From contig NC_064048.1 of the NCBI RefSeq assembly GCF_932526225.1, positions 790,340 to 854,339 on the forward strand: 64,000 bases of DNA. Reading direction: 5' to 3'. Position numbers and translations under genes: made by a program. The notes beneath the pieces are model-generated. The model was given only the letters and a program-made list of their open reading frames with translations, was not told the origin of the DNA and did not search any database. This document shows positions 12,228-22,545 of this stretch, in pieces (within the stretch, counting starts at the first letter, position 1; each line of letters opens with the position of its first letter). Source of the stretch: Nematostella vectensis. Lineage: Eukaryota > Cnidaria > Anthozoa > Actiniaria > Edwardsiidae.

Positions 12228-12454
12228 CGAGTTACTTATTTATTGTTTTATTTATTTGTTTTTATTTAGTTAATTAATTAATTTATTTATTTACTTATTC
12301 ATTAATTTAATATATATATATATATAAACAAATAAATGTTTTTATTTAGTTAATTAATTAATTTATATATATATATATAGATTAATTAAATTAATGAATA
12401 AGTAAATAAATAAATTAATTAATTAACTAAATAAAAACAAATAAATAAGTAACT
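12228..12454. repeat. Long AT-rich hairpin inside the array
   Basis: The arm starting CGAGTTACTTATTTATTG at 12228 runs to about 12310. Its inverted copy ends AAATAAGTAACTCG at 12454. The arms share about 70 bp with few mismatches, and the spacer also contains ATATAT and TTAATTAATTAA dyads, so the segment could form a cruciform. Confidence 0.7.
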
Positions 12455-12536
12455 CGATAAGTAAATAAATAAATGAATAAATATATAGTATACTTAAATA
12501 ATTAAATAATTGGATTAATTGAAAAATAAATCAATA

Positions 12537-14683
12537 TAAAAATAATTCATACGCAAATAGATAAGTAAAATAAAAATGTAAGTAAATAAAAAAAATAAAA
12601 AAAATAGAATGAATAAAGAAATAGATAAATAATATAATGGAATAACTATATAAATAAATTAATGACATAACATAGAATGAATATAAATGAATAACATAAT
12701 ATAAATGAATAACTATAAATAAATTTATAAGTAAGTAAATAAATAAATTTAGAAAAATAAATTCAATAAATAAATAGATAAATAAATAATAGAAATAACT
12801 ATATAAATAAAGGTATAAGTAAGTAAATAAATAAATTGAATAAGATAGAATGAATAAATAAATAGATTAATAATATAAATGAATAATTATATAAATAAAT
12901 AGATAAGTAAGGAAACAAATAAATTAAATAAAATAGAATGAATAAATATATATATAAATAATATAAACAAATAATTATAACTAAATTAATAAGTAAATAA
13001 AATATTGACATAAAATAAAATAAATAGATAAATAAATAATATAAATGATTAAATACAAATAAATGTAAAAGTAAGTAAATAAATATAAATAAAATAGAAT
13101 GAATGAATAAATATATAAATAATAAAAAGGAATATCTATAACTAAATTTGTAAGTAGGTAAATAAATTAATAAAAATAGGATGAATAAATAAATAGATAA
13201 ATAATATAATGGGATAACTTTAAATAAATGTATAAGAAAGTAAATAGATAAATTTAATGAAATAGAATGAATAAATAATTAGATAAATGATATAAAGGAA
13301 TAACTATAACTTAATTTTAAGTAAATAAATTAATGGCATAAAAAAGTATGAATTCATAAATAGATAAATAATATAAACGAGTAACTATATAGATAAATGT
13401 ATAAGTAAATAGAAATAAATTAAATAGAATGAATAAATAAATAGATAAATAATATAAATGAATAACTATTAATTAATGTATAATTAAGTAAATAAATAAA
13501 TTGAATAGGACATAATGAATAAATAAATAGATAAATAATATAAACGAATAACTGAGTAAATAGAAAAATAAATGATATAAATGAATCAATAAATATATTT
13601 AGTTTAGTTTTTTTTACCTTTAGTAAAAATAATTCATACGCAAATAGATAAGTAAAATAAAAATGTAAGTAAATAAAAAAAATAAAAAAATAGAATGAAT
13701 AAAGAAATAGATAAATAATATAAAGGAATAACTATATAAATAAATTAATGACATAACATAGAATGAATATAAATGAATAACATAATATAAATGAATAACT
13801 ATAAATAAATTTATAAGTAAGTAAATAAATAAATTTAGAAAAATAAATTCAATAAATAAATAGATAAATAAATAATAGAAATAACTATATAAATAAAGGT
13901 ATAAGTAAGTAAATAAATAAATTGAATAAAATAGAATGAATAAATAAATAGATAAATAATATTAATGAATAATTATATAAATAAATAGATAAGTAAGTAA
14001 ACAAATAAATTAAATAAAATAGAATGAATAAATATATATATAAATAATATAAACAAATAATTATAATTAAATTAATAAGTAAATAAAATATTGATATAAA
14101 ATAAAATAAATAAATAAATAGATAAATAATATAAATGATTAAATACAAATAAATGTAAAAGTAAGTAAATAAATATAAATAAAATAGAATGAATGAATAA
14201 ATATATAAATAATAAAAAGGAATATCTATAACTAAATTTGTAAGTAGGTAAATAAATTAATAAAAATAGGATGAATAAATAAATAGATAAATAATATAAT
14301 GGGATAACTTTAAATAAATGTATAAGAAAGTAAATAAATAAATTTAATGAAATAGAATGAATAAATAATTAGATAACTGATATAAAGGAATAACTATAAC
14401 TTAATTTTAAGTAAATAAATTAATGGCATAAAAAAGTATGAATTCATAAATAGATAAATAATATAAACGAGTAACTATATAGATAAATGTATAAGTAAAA
14501 AGAAATAAATTAAATAGAATGAATAAATAAATAGATAGATAATATGAATGAATAACTATTAATTAATGTATAATTAAGTAAATAAATAAATTGAATAGGA
14601 CATAATGAATAAATAAATAGATAAATAATATAAACGAATAACTGAGTAAATAGAATAATAAATGATAAAAAGGAATCAATAAA
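12537..14683. repeat. Tandem duplication with 1087-bp period
   Basis: The landmark AATTCATACGCAAATAG occurs at 12544 and 13631. The two copies stay collinear with only scattered substitutions up to a shared GAATCAATAAATA near 13595 and 14682. The low divergence points to a recent duplication within the array. Confidence 0.8.
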
Positions 14684-15495
14684 TAGATTAATGAAATAAA
14701 GGAATAATAAGTAGATAAACAAATTAACAAAATTAATAAATAAATAATGTTTATTAAATTGATAAATAAATTAAATAAATGAATAAATAGATGAATATAT
14801 AAAAATAAAGTAAATAGCATAAATTGTTAGACTAAAATTATTAGACTTATTAACTTATAAGAATAAATTAAATAAATGAATAAAATCAAATACTCAAAAA
14901 AGATAATAGTAAGAATATATAAATAAAATAGATAAGTTTTTAAATACGATAATAAATTAAATTATTCTATTAATAGAATAAATTATTGAAATAGACATAA
15001 TATTAAAATAAATAACATAAATTGATAGAATCAAATAATTCAATAAATAAATAAAACATATTGATTTTATTTAGAATATTATTTAATATTATGATATTAA
15101 ATGCTTATTTTATTTACATATTGCTTTTATTTATTTGATTGATTTCTTCATTGAATTTATTTATTTTCTTTGTTTGTTTTTTTATCTGATTTTATTTAAT
15201 TTTTATTGTTTTATTCATTTGATTATTTATTTTATTTCATTTATTTCATTTATTTAGTACATAAATGAATAAATAAGAAATTGTTGCTTTGTTTTTCTTT
15301 TCCTTCCGCCTTTCCTCCAGTGACACCTTCTAGATATTTTAGAAGGCATGTCATGGGCTAAGGCCAGTAGTTCATCTTTGATGTTTAATCTCATCCAAGG
15401 TGCACTACAAGAGTCAGTCATTGAATGCTCTGGCTCGCTTTAAACTCTCATCTGACTGTGTTTTATTTATGTATATTTCTATATTTGTGTAAGGT

Positions 15496-16185
15496 GATAA
15501 TGCAAGTTCACTTTCGTTTCAAGGCTGAAAATATTTTCAACCCTTAAACGAAGAAAAAAGGAGATTATTATTCACGAAAAGAAGAGATTGGTCACAAAAA
15601 ATGAATTTATGGTTCCTGGATGTTCAAGGTTAAATACCATAGAGTGAGCTGGTTTAGTAATAGAAAGAAAGGGGTTAAGCTTTCACCTACGCTCACTAAC
15701 AATTACATTTTGGATGCGCTGTAGTCACAACACATTACTAGGCCGTTTTTGTTCAATAAATATCATCAATATAGGTCATGAACAGCCGTTCTAATATTAC
15801 ATTTTTATCCTTTTCCCTTCTACAATACTAAAGGCTAGAGCTTCTGTCTGTTATAGCAGCAAAAGTGGTAATTATTATTTTTTACCTGTTCTGCTTAATC
15901 TCAGCAATGCTCTGCAAAGGCTAGTTACGCTACCCACCACCTGAACAAAGTCTTTATTGCGAAGCCAATTCGTCTCTGAAAAGGGAGAGGGAGGATGCAA
16001 TGAATATTAAAGCTTTTTTGAAGTATTATTGTGATTAAAGCTTGTTAGCTTTGTTAGTTTGTTAGGAACTGTGCAAAGTTTGTTGTTTCATCTTTTTACA
16101 TCTTAACAGCTTTTACTGCTTTAATTATTACAATCTCCACCGCAACTGTTGTTGCGCTTATTCAATAATTTATGACCAATTGTCA
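15496..16185. other. Unassigned DNA between two arrays
   Basis: Mixed-composition sequence without a convincing gene. It contains the candidate acceptor and short exon at 15905-15979 mentioned for the plus-strand gene at 10.4 kb. Nothing else is supported. Confidence 0.4.
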
Positions 16186-16783
16186 AGGAAGCCAGGAACA
16201 AGGGAAAACAGTTCTGATCAAAGGTGTACCCATGGGTAAACAAGGAAAAACGGGCGTGCAAGGGTACTCTACAGAGTGCTCGAGTTTTTGCGTGAGTTCG
16301 TAGGTGCGCAAGGGAGCAGGAGTGCACAGAGGTGAGCAGCACAAGGATACACATGAAAGCAAGGGTGAACAAGGGAGTGCAAGGGTGAACAAGGGAGCGC
16401 AAGGGTGAACAAGGGAGCGCAAGGGTGAACAAGAATGTATCAGGGAGCGCAAGGGTAAACAAGGGTGTATCAGGGAGCGCAAGGGTAAACAAGGGTGTAT
16501 CAGGGAGCGCAAGGGTAAACAAGGGTGTATCAGGGAGCGCAAGGGTAAACAAGGGTGTATCAGGGAGCGCAAGGGTAAACAAGGGTGTATCAGGGAGCGC
16601 AAGGGTAAACAAGGGTGTATCAGGGAGCGCAAGGGTAAACAAGGGTGTATCAGGGAGCGAAAGGGTAAACAAGGGTGTATCAGGGAGCGCAAGGGTAAAC
16701 AAGGGTGCATCGGGGAGCGCAAGGGTAAACAAGGGTGCATCGGGGAGCGCAAGAGTAAACAAGGGTGCATCGGAAAGTGCAAG
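16186..16783. repeat. 30-bp minisatellite, left block
   Basis: The unit GGGAGCGCAAGGGTAAACAA plus GGGTGTATCA (30 bp) is repeated about a dozen times from 16430. It is preceded by an anchor segment of about 130 bp with GTACTCTACAGAGTGCT at 16265 and looser GTGAACAAGGGAGCGCAAGG repeats. Because 30 is divisible by three, all frames show 10-residue periodic peptides, such as ARVNKGVSGS on plus and LPDTPLFTLA on minus. These are repeat artefacts. The array is interrupted at 16783 by the LINE and resumes at 22546. Confidence 0.9.
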
Positions 16784-17134
16784 ACAGACAGACAGACAGA
16801 TTTTATTTATTGGTCCCTTGAAACAGTAAAGTTACATCGGTTAGTGACCAAAAAATTTTAAAAAAAGGTAAAATAGTACGTATATAAGACGTACAACAGC
16901 TATTATGTGATTGTTCTTAGTTTTAGTTTACATTGTATTTCCTTTCTTTCATTTTTTCTTTTTCTAAATCTTTTCTGATTGTTTTTAGTTACTACTTAGT
17001 TTTACATTGTATTTTCTTTTTTCTTTTTTTCTTCCCTTTTTTCCCCTTTCCTTTTTTTATTTTTATTTGTATTTGTATTTTTTTTTTTTTGCTCTGCTTA
17101 CTTCAGATTTCTATTGTGCTTTAGGTTTAATTTT

Positions 17135-20100
17135 TCATATTAGCGTTTCTCTTAGCTTGAAACATTCGGAAATGTACCTTGCAGCTATCCCTGCTAATTG
17201 AGTTGGCGGATTTATTAGTAAATTGAAAAGGCGTTTTTGTGTAATTTGATTGCGCTGCAAATTTTGGATAACTGAGTTTCGTAGCTCTTTGTATGTTTGG
17301 CATTGTACTAGAAAGTGAAATTCATTTTCTACGTCATTTTTGCATGTTGGGCAAATCCGATCTTTTTCCTTTGTGTAAGGCCTCGTGTGTCTGCCTTTCT
17401 CAATTTGCAATTGGTGATTACTTATTCTTAGTTTTGTTAGCGCAACTCTATGTTTCACATTAGGGATGGCTACAAGATAATTCTCTAATTCATATTTGTC
17501 TTTAAAAGTTCTATAAGTTCTTAGTTTGTTCATTTCATTACTGTTTTTCCTTTGGTCATTGAAAATTTCCCCATGCCATTTCTGGAAATACATATCATTA
17601 AGTCGTTTAGAGAAAATATCAAGGAACAATGTAGGGTCGGTTTCATTTTGATAGAGCCACATAAACCCAAAACCCGCTTTGAAAATTATTTCTTTTGTTT
17701 TGTGGGTCCAGTAGGACACGTGAAGGTTATTTACACACTCTGTATAAACTACTTTTGAGAGGGCCTCTTCTTTTGACCGAAGGTTGGTCCAGTATTTTAT
17801 GTTCCTATATGTTGCATTTATACAGAGAGGATATCTGCCTAGTTCCCCTCTGCACGCATTGTTCACAGCCGTTTTTCCAGTTCCTAGTAACATTTTACAG
17901 AATTTAAGATGTACTGATTCAAGCGGATCTCTATCATCAACACAGCTTTTATTATCGGCACCCCATACCTCGCTGCCATACAATAAAATTGGTTTGATCA
18001 GTGCATCAAACAGTTTTAATGTAAGATTAATGTCTGATCTGAAGTGAATACCGAGATCTTTCCTTAACTTAAATAAAGCTTTGAGTGCGGTTTTTTTAAG
18101 CTCCTCTTTTGCTAAGTTAAAGTTTCCTACCGCGCTGAATACTAGCCCTAGGTACTTATAAGATTTGACATTTTCCAATTGTTCCCTGTTCAAAAGGAAT
18201 TGATAGTTATTCATTACTTTGCCTATGTTATTAAAAATCATCACCTTAGTTTTTGAAGTATTGACTTTTAGACTATTTTCTTCTGAGTAGATAGAAAGTC
18301 TATTTAAAAGGTCTTGCAGACCACTACTTGTTTCCGAGAAAAGTACTAAGTCGTCTGCATACAGAAGACAATTTAATTTTGTGTTGCCTAAGATGTGGGC
18401 ACTTGAAGATTTCGCTAAGGTATCAGGTAAATCGCTAAGGAACAGATTAAAAAGAGTTGGACTCAACATGCATCCTTGTTTTACCCCAACCATGCATCTA
18501 AAACTTTCACTAATTGAATCCCCTATCTTCCCACACGATATATCATTGGAGTACATTGATCTTAGAACTTCGTAAAAGTTTCCAGAAATACCAGCTTGTT
18601 GTATTTTCGCAAATAGTTTATCTCTAGGAATGCTGTCAAAGGCCTTTCGGAAGTCTATGAAGCAAGTGAAAAGCATATTGTTTTTCTTCTTGGGCTTGCT
18701 TTTTACTACTCTGTCGATAACGGTTTTCAGAATAAATATACTGTCTACTGTTGAGTGTTTTTTCCTAAACCCCCCTTGTTCCTTCTTTAGATATCCTTTC
18801 TGCACAAGGTAGTCATAGAGTCTTGAATTAAGTATAGATGTAAATAACTTACTGAGGCATGATAAAAGTGTTATTCCTCTATAATTGTTGACGTCAGAGC
18901 GATCGCCTTTTTTGAAAATTGGGATAATAAAACCCAGATTCCATTCTTGTGGAAACACTCCTGACCTAAGAATGATGTTGAATAACCTAGTTAGGTAGGG
19001 TAGTAAAGTATCTTTACCATATTTTAGTAGCTCGTTTAGTATATTATCGTGACCGGGAGCTTTGTTGTTTTTAAGGTTTTCTATAGCTAATTTTACCTCC
19101 TCTAGCCGTATCTCTGAGTCTAAAGGACCCGTCTGGTCTCTACATTTAGGGATGGATAAATTTGTAGTTGTAGTTTTGTTTAAGTCCATGAAGTGTGAGT
19201 GTAAGCTTTCTATTTCTAAATCACATTCTTGTTGTTTTTTGTCTTTCCCTACGCTGAATAGATTCTTGAGTGATCGCCAAAGTTTTTTGCTATCTTTGAA
19301 ATCCAAATTTTTGATACCGCTTGCTCTGTATTGATATTTCTTACGCTTACATAATTTCTTGAATTTTTTCTTCTTCCAAAATAGCTCCCGCCTTAGCTCA
19401 CTGTCATTGGGTGAGTTACATATCTTCCTTCCACACCGTTTAAGGTTTGCCTTCTCTGATCGACATTCCTCGTCGAACCATGGTGCGTTTGTTTTTTGAC
19501 ATTTCTGCTTGTCTCCGTATTTAAAACCCGCTTTCTCACTGATCTCAACTAGCAGCTTTGTAAAACTTGATGTGATATTGCTTGCTGTGTCTGGGCAATT
19601 GGTATCGCAGTGACTGACTAGGTTATCCAGTTTAGACCGATAGATATCAGAGCGAAGAATAGAGTCCACATTTTCTTTTACATTTGTACCGTGGCAGAAT
19701 ATTCGTGCGTGTTTAGCAAAGCTTTTTGATTGTGTTACCGTAATTTTGTTTCCAATCTTTATATTATATGTTATATGGCAATGATCAGAAATATGTGGAA
19801 GCAATGGGTGAATTTTAAGAAATTGAAATTTCTGCCGTACTCTATTGCTACTTATCACGTAGTCGACTAAGCTGGTACCGTTGTATTGATAACATGTCTT
19901 TTTCCCTGTTAAATCGCCAATTATCCTTCCATTTGCGATTCGTAAATTACTTTCACTACAAAGCTCAATCAGTGATCTTCCTCTGCTATCAGTATAGTGG
20001 TCCTCAGAGTACCTTGGCGATGGTACATCGAGTTCATAATCATACCTTGCAGAATGACGTCCCCTTGGCCGAGATATTTTATAATATCCTCTTCCAGATC

Positions 20101-20539
20101 AGACATATAATCCTCATCATTTGTTTGTTCATAATTTTGAGGACTAAAATAGACGGTACCTAGGAAGATATCCTTTTCCGTTCCGAAGTAATTTCGTTTT
20201 AATTTGCACCATATAATATTCCGGTTTTCCGAAGGTAAGTACGCGACTCCTTCTGCTACTTTGTTGCTTATATAGAGTGCGATCCCTCCAGAAATTTTTT
20301 TTACCAGATTTTGGTCTTGTTTTTATGAAATGCTTGAATTTTTCGACAGCTAAATCTGTATTTTGACTAGCATGAGTTTCCACAATTCCGAAGATATCAT
20401 GTTGTTGAATGATATCAACCACCTCTGCTAATTTTGTTTTATTACCGAGCTCTTTGCTTTTATGACCGTGGATATTCCACGTACCAATTCTTAAAGACCT
20501 CCCAAAATCCCAATTACGAGAAGTTAGTGAACCTGGCAT
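17135..20539 (-). pseudogene. LINE ORF2: AP endonuclease (broken) and reverse transcriptase
   Basis: The 5' part (20539-20144) begins MPGSLTSRNWDFGRS and shows the endonuclease start, with IGTWNIHGH and the catalytic-acid motif VETHAS. In a run of eight A (minus strand, near 20296-20303) the frame shifts. The next section continues in another frame (GGIALYIS and later GTVYFSP) to about 20045, where the expected GDFNAR block is missing through a small deletion, and the frame changes again. From 19858 to 17135 a 907-codon frame is intact. It contains the SDHC end of the endonuclease (residues 24-27), the RT domain (about 250-560) with YADD at residues 500-503, and a C-terminal CPTC...HFLVQC zinc-binding motif. 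The damage is confined to the endonuclease region. The homopolymer break could be an assembly error, but the lost motif is harder to explain that way. Confidence 0.85.
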
Positions 20540-20569
20540 ATTGACATTTTCAGTGATTTGAGATGTTTT

Positions 20570-22519
20570 TTATCCATTTCTATAGGCTAACCTTACACAT
20601 TCAGAAATAATTTTTAGGGCTTGTTCTAATTGTTGCTGCTGAGAGTTCATTGGATACTGCTGTCTACCTGTGGGAAGTTGATTAGTTGTGGGTTGCTGGT
20701 ACCCCTGTGGGTTACCTGGGAATGGGCGAAACATCGGGTTGTTTGTTGGTGGACAGTACGCTTGTGGGTTGCCTGTGGGGGCCTGATATCTTGCTTGTGG
20801 GATACCTGTGGATCCGCTAGGAGCGCCTTGTCTTCTTTGCTGGAAACGGTTGTTGACTGGGAATTTCCGAGTTACAGCGGGATCCCTTTGTCTTCTGAGC
20901 CCTGGAATTTGACTTTTTAAGCTTGCGACTAGTTTTTTCGTTCCCGTTTGGTTATTTAAGTGTACATTATCTCTGTATACACTTTCGTCGATATCTCCAT
21001 TACGTGATAAGCAAACACCTCTATTGTCTGCAAAATACACCTTTGCACACCTAGAAGACAATCGCTCAGATGCACTGTTAACGACGTCTATTATGTCATT
21101 TTTAGCATGATCTCTCAAGTGAAACGTTAAGCCAGATACAACTATTTTGCTTTGGGGCCATAATTTAATGCACTCTTCTACGATATTCTCGATATTGGAG
21201 CAGATTTGTTCTGTGGGAAGTTCACGTATGTCGTTTGTTCCTGTATGCAATATGACGTATTCGTACTTATTGCCAGCCTCGCATCCCATTGTGCTCAAGT
21301 GGTCCAGCATCTCAATCGTGCCTCCTTGTACATATTGTTTGTTTACATATCTACCTCTCGCGAACCGGCTTTGAATAATTCCTCCAAAGATAGAATCAGA
21401 GAGCATCAGAATATTTCCGTAGGTTTCTGCGAGCGTAGCATTTCCTCTTGTCGTATTCTCTGTTGCTGTCTGGGCTGGTCTAGGTTCAGTTTCGCCTCTA
21501 GTTGTGCGAGAGGAGTCGACTATTTGTTGTTGATTTCCATTGATTGGTGATTCAATATTACCGCTAGAAGCAAGCTGCGGCAAATCGTTCGTGTTTGGAG
21601 AGTTTACGATACTAGAGCTGCTAGCCACTGTCGTCCGCAGTGTTTTTTGTGTATTAATTTGTCGTTCCACCTGTTCCACTTGTTCAGAATCCGATGGCTC
21701 GCCGCTCTCTTCGTCCTCTGAGTCATCGTCGCTGGATTCTTCAGCGTCCATTTCGATTTTGGTTTCTATGAATGTCAATCGCTGCTCACATTTTTCGAGG
21801 TCTAATTTAGTCTCGCGAATTTTATTTCCAAGTTTGGAATGTGAGCTCTGCAAACCTTTCAGATCAGCAAGGACTTTATCTTGCTTTGTTTCGTCTAGCT
21901 TCCGATCCATTTCCATAATTAATTCTTTCCGGCTATTCTTCTGTTGGCATTCCAGATCTTTGATTAGAATTAGTTGCTCGTTCATATCCATACTAAGATC
22001 GGATAATTTCTTGTCAAACTTTTCAATGAAGCCTTTCATCATTTCTTTGAAATCGAGAAATTCTTGATATCGGTCATCATGACCTTTTTGATCTGAGCTG
22101 TCCTTTAAGGCGACCTTTGAACTACACGGTTCAGAGAGTTCGACTGGATCCGTTGTTTCTTGCTCAGTTACAATAGATTCCTGTTCGATAATATCACAAT
22201 CAGTTGTCTGATTTGTCTGTCCAGAGTAATCAAGTAAAGACATCAGTTTCTTGATGAGATAATCTTTACCAGTACCCTGCAGTTGTACGGTCTTCGTAGA
22301 CGGATAAAAGTTCACCGTTATATTTTCGAATCGGTAAACTTCGGAGTTTTCTTTTGAAGAATGACTTATCAAAGCGTCTTGATCTCCATCCTGCAGTTCT
22401 TTAATGCAAAATTCCAAAAGTGACTTTGCATTCGAATTCCATTTGAATTGTTTCTTGGATGGTAGGTAACTTAGGAACTTAGTAAGTTCAGAGTGTTCTG
22501 AAGCCGCTTCCGACGCCAT
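20570..22519 (-). CDS. LINE ORF1 protein with coiled coil and SGNH esterase domain
   Basis: The 649-aa open frame starts at ATG 22519 (AATAATGGC context). Residues 150-255 are rich in charged heptads and look like a coiled coil. An acidic stretch follows at 258-280 (SSDDDSEDEESGE). Residues 368-535 form an SGNH/GDSL-type hydrolase: LMLSDS with the nucleophile near 374, HTGTND at 425-430, and the D..H pair in DNVHLN at 517-522. The tail is Pro/Gln-rich and repetitive (GNPQAY, PTNNP, PTGNP). Esterase-bearing ORF1 proteins are known in CR1-clade LINEs, where they are thought to help RNP or membrane association. All catalytic motifs appear present. ORF2 begins about 30 bp downstream. Confidence 0.85.
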   Translation of the reverse strand: MASEAASEHSELTKFLSYLPSKKQFKWNSNAKSLLEFCIKELQDGDQDALISHSSKENSEVYRFENITVNFYPSTKTVQLQGTGKDYLIKKLMSLLDYSGQTNQTTDCDIIEQESIVTEQETTDPVELSEPCSSKVALKDSSDQKGHDDRYQEFLDFKEMMKGFIEKFDKKLSDLSMDMNEQLILIKDLECQQKNSRKELIMEMDRKLDETKQDKVLADLKGLQSSHSKLGNKIRETKLDLEKCEQRLTFIETKIEMDAEESSDDDSEDEESGEPSDSEQVEQVERQINTQKTLRTTVASSSSIVNSPNTNDLPQLASSGNIESPINGNQQQIVDSSRTTRGETEPRPAQTATENTTRGNATLAETYGNILMLSDSIFGGIIQSRFARGRYVNKQYVQGGTIEMLDHLSTMGCEAGNKYEYVILHTGTNDIRELPTEQICSNIENIVEECIKLWPQSKIVVSGLTFHLRDHAKNDIIDVVNSASERLSSRCAKVYFADNRGVCLSRNGDIDESVYRDNVHLNNQTGTKKLVASLKSQIPGLRRQRDPAVTRKFPVNNRFQQRRQGAPSGSTGIPQARYQAPTGNPQAYCPPTNNPMFRPFPGNPQGYQQPTTNQLPTGRQQYPMNSQQQQLEQALKIISECVRLAYRNG

Positions 22520-22545
22520 TATTCTTCAGGCCCGCGCGTGAGACA

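Larger units (their letters stand above)
11785..15495. repeat. AT-rich array bounded by inverted arms of about 230 bp
   Basis: The left arm (11785-12012) and right arm (15261-15495) are inverted copies of each other. For example, the left arm has CTTGGATGAGATTGAACATC and CTAGAAGGTGTCGCTGG, and the right arm carries their complements GATGTTTAATCTCATCCAAG and CCAGTGACACCTTCTAG. Between them lies 3.2 kb of tandem AAATAA/GAATGAATAAA-rich units of roughly 80-110 bp. The interior includes a large direct duplication (12537-13596 and 13624-14683, period 1087 bp) and an inner inverted repeat (12228-12310 against 12385-12454). Open frames here encode only Ile/Tyr/Leu runs and are not genes. The arrangement resembles a foldback-type element, or an array that grew inside a transposon with long terminal inverted repeats. 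Confidence 0.8.
16784..22545 (-). mobile_element. Nearly full-length CR1-type LINE inserted in the minisatellite
   Basis: The element reads on the minus strand from a short 5' leader (22545-22520), through ORF1 (22519-20570) and ORF2 (20539-17135), to a 3' UTR that ends in AATAAATAAAATC followed by (TGTC)n at 16783-16800. A microsatellite-like tail instead of poly(A) and a two-ORF layout, with an esterase ORF1 and an AP-endonuclease/RT ORF2, are features of the CR1 clade. The same 30-bp repeat lies on both sides, showing insertion into the array. No clear target duplication is visible in the repetitive flanks. ORF1 is open; ORF2 carries at least two breaks in its endonuclease part, so this copy is probably not autonomous. 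Confidence 0.85.

Noticed and set aside
12799-14820. Ile/Leu/Tyr-rich open frames resembling membrane proteins
   Set aside because: Composition is dictated by AAATAA-type repeats, and duplicated frames follow the 1087-bp duplication.
15905-15979. Third exon of the plus-strand gene from 10.4 kb
   Set aside because: The acceptor is good and the phase fits, but 24 residues without homology over a 5-kb intron is not enough; kept only as a note.
16430-16780. Possible CRISPR array because of regular 30-bp units
   Set aside because: The units are contiguous and lack unique spacers; the context is eukaryotic.
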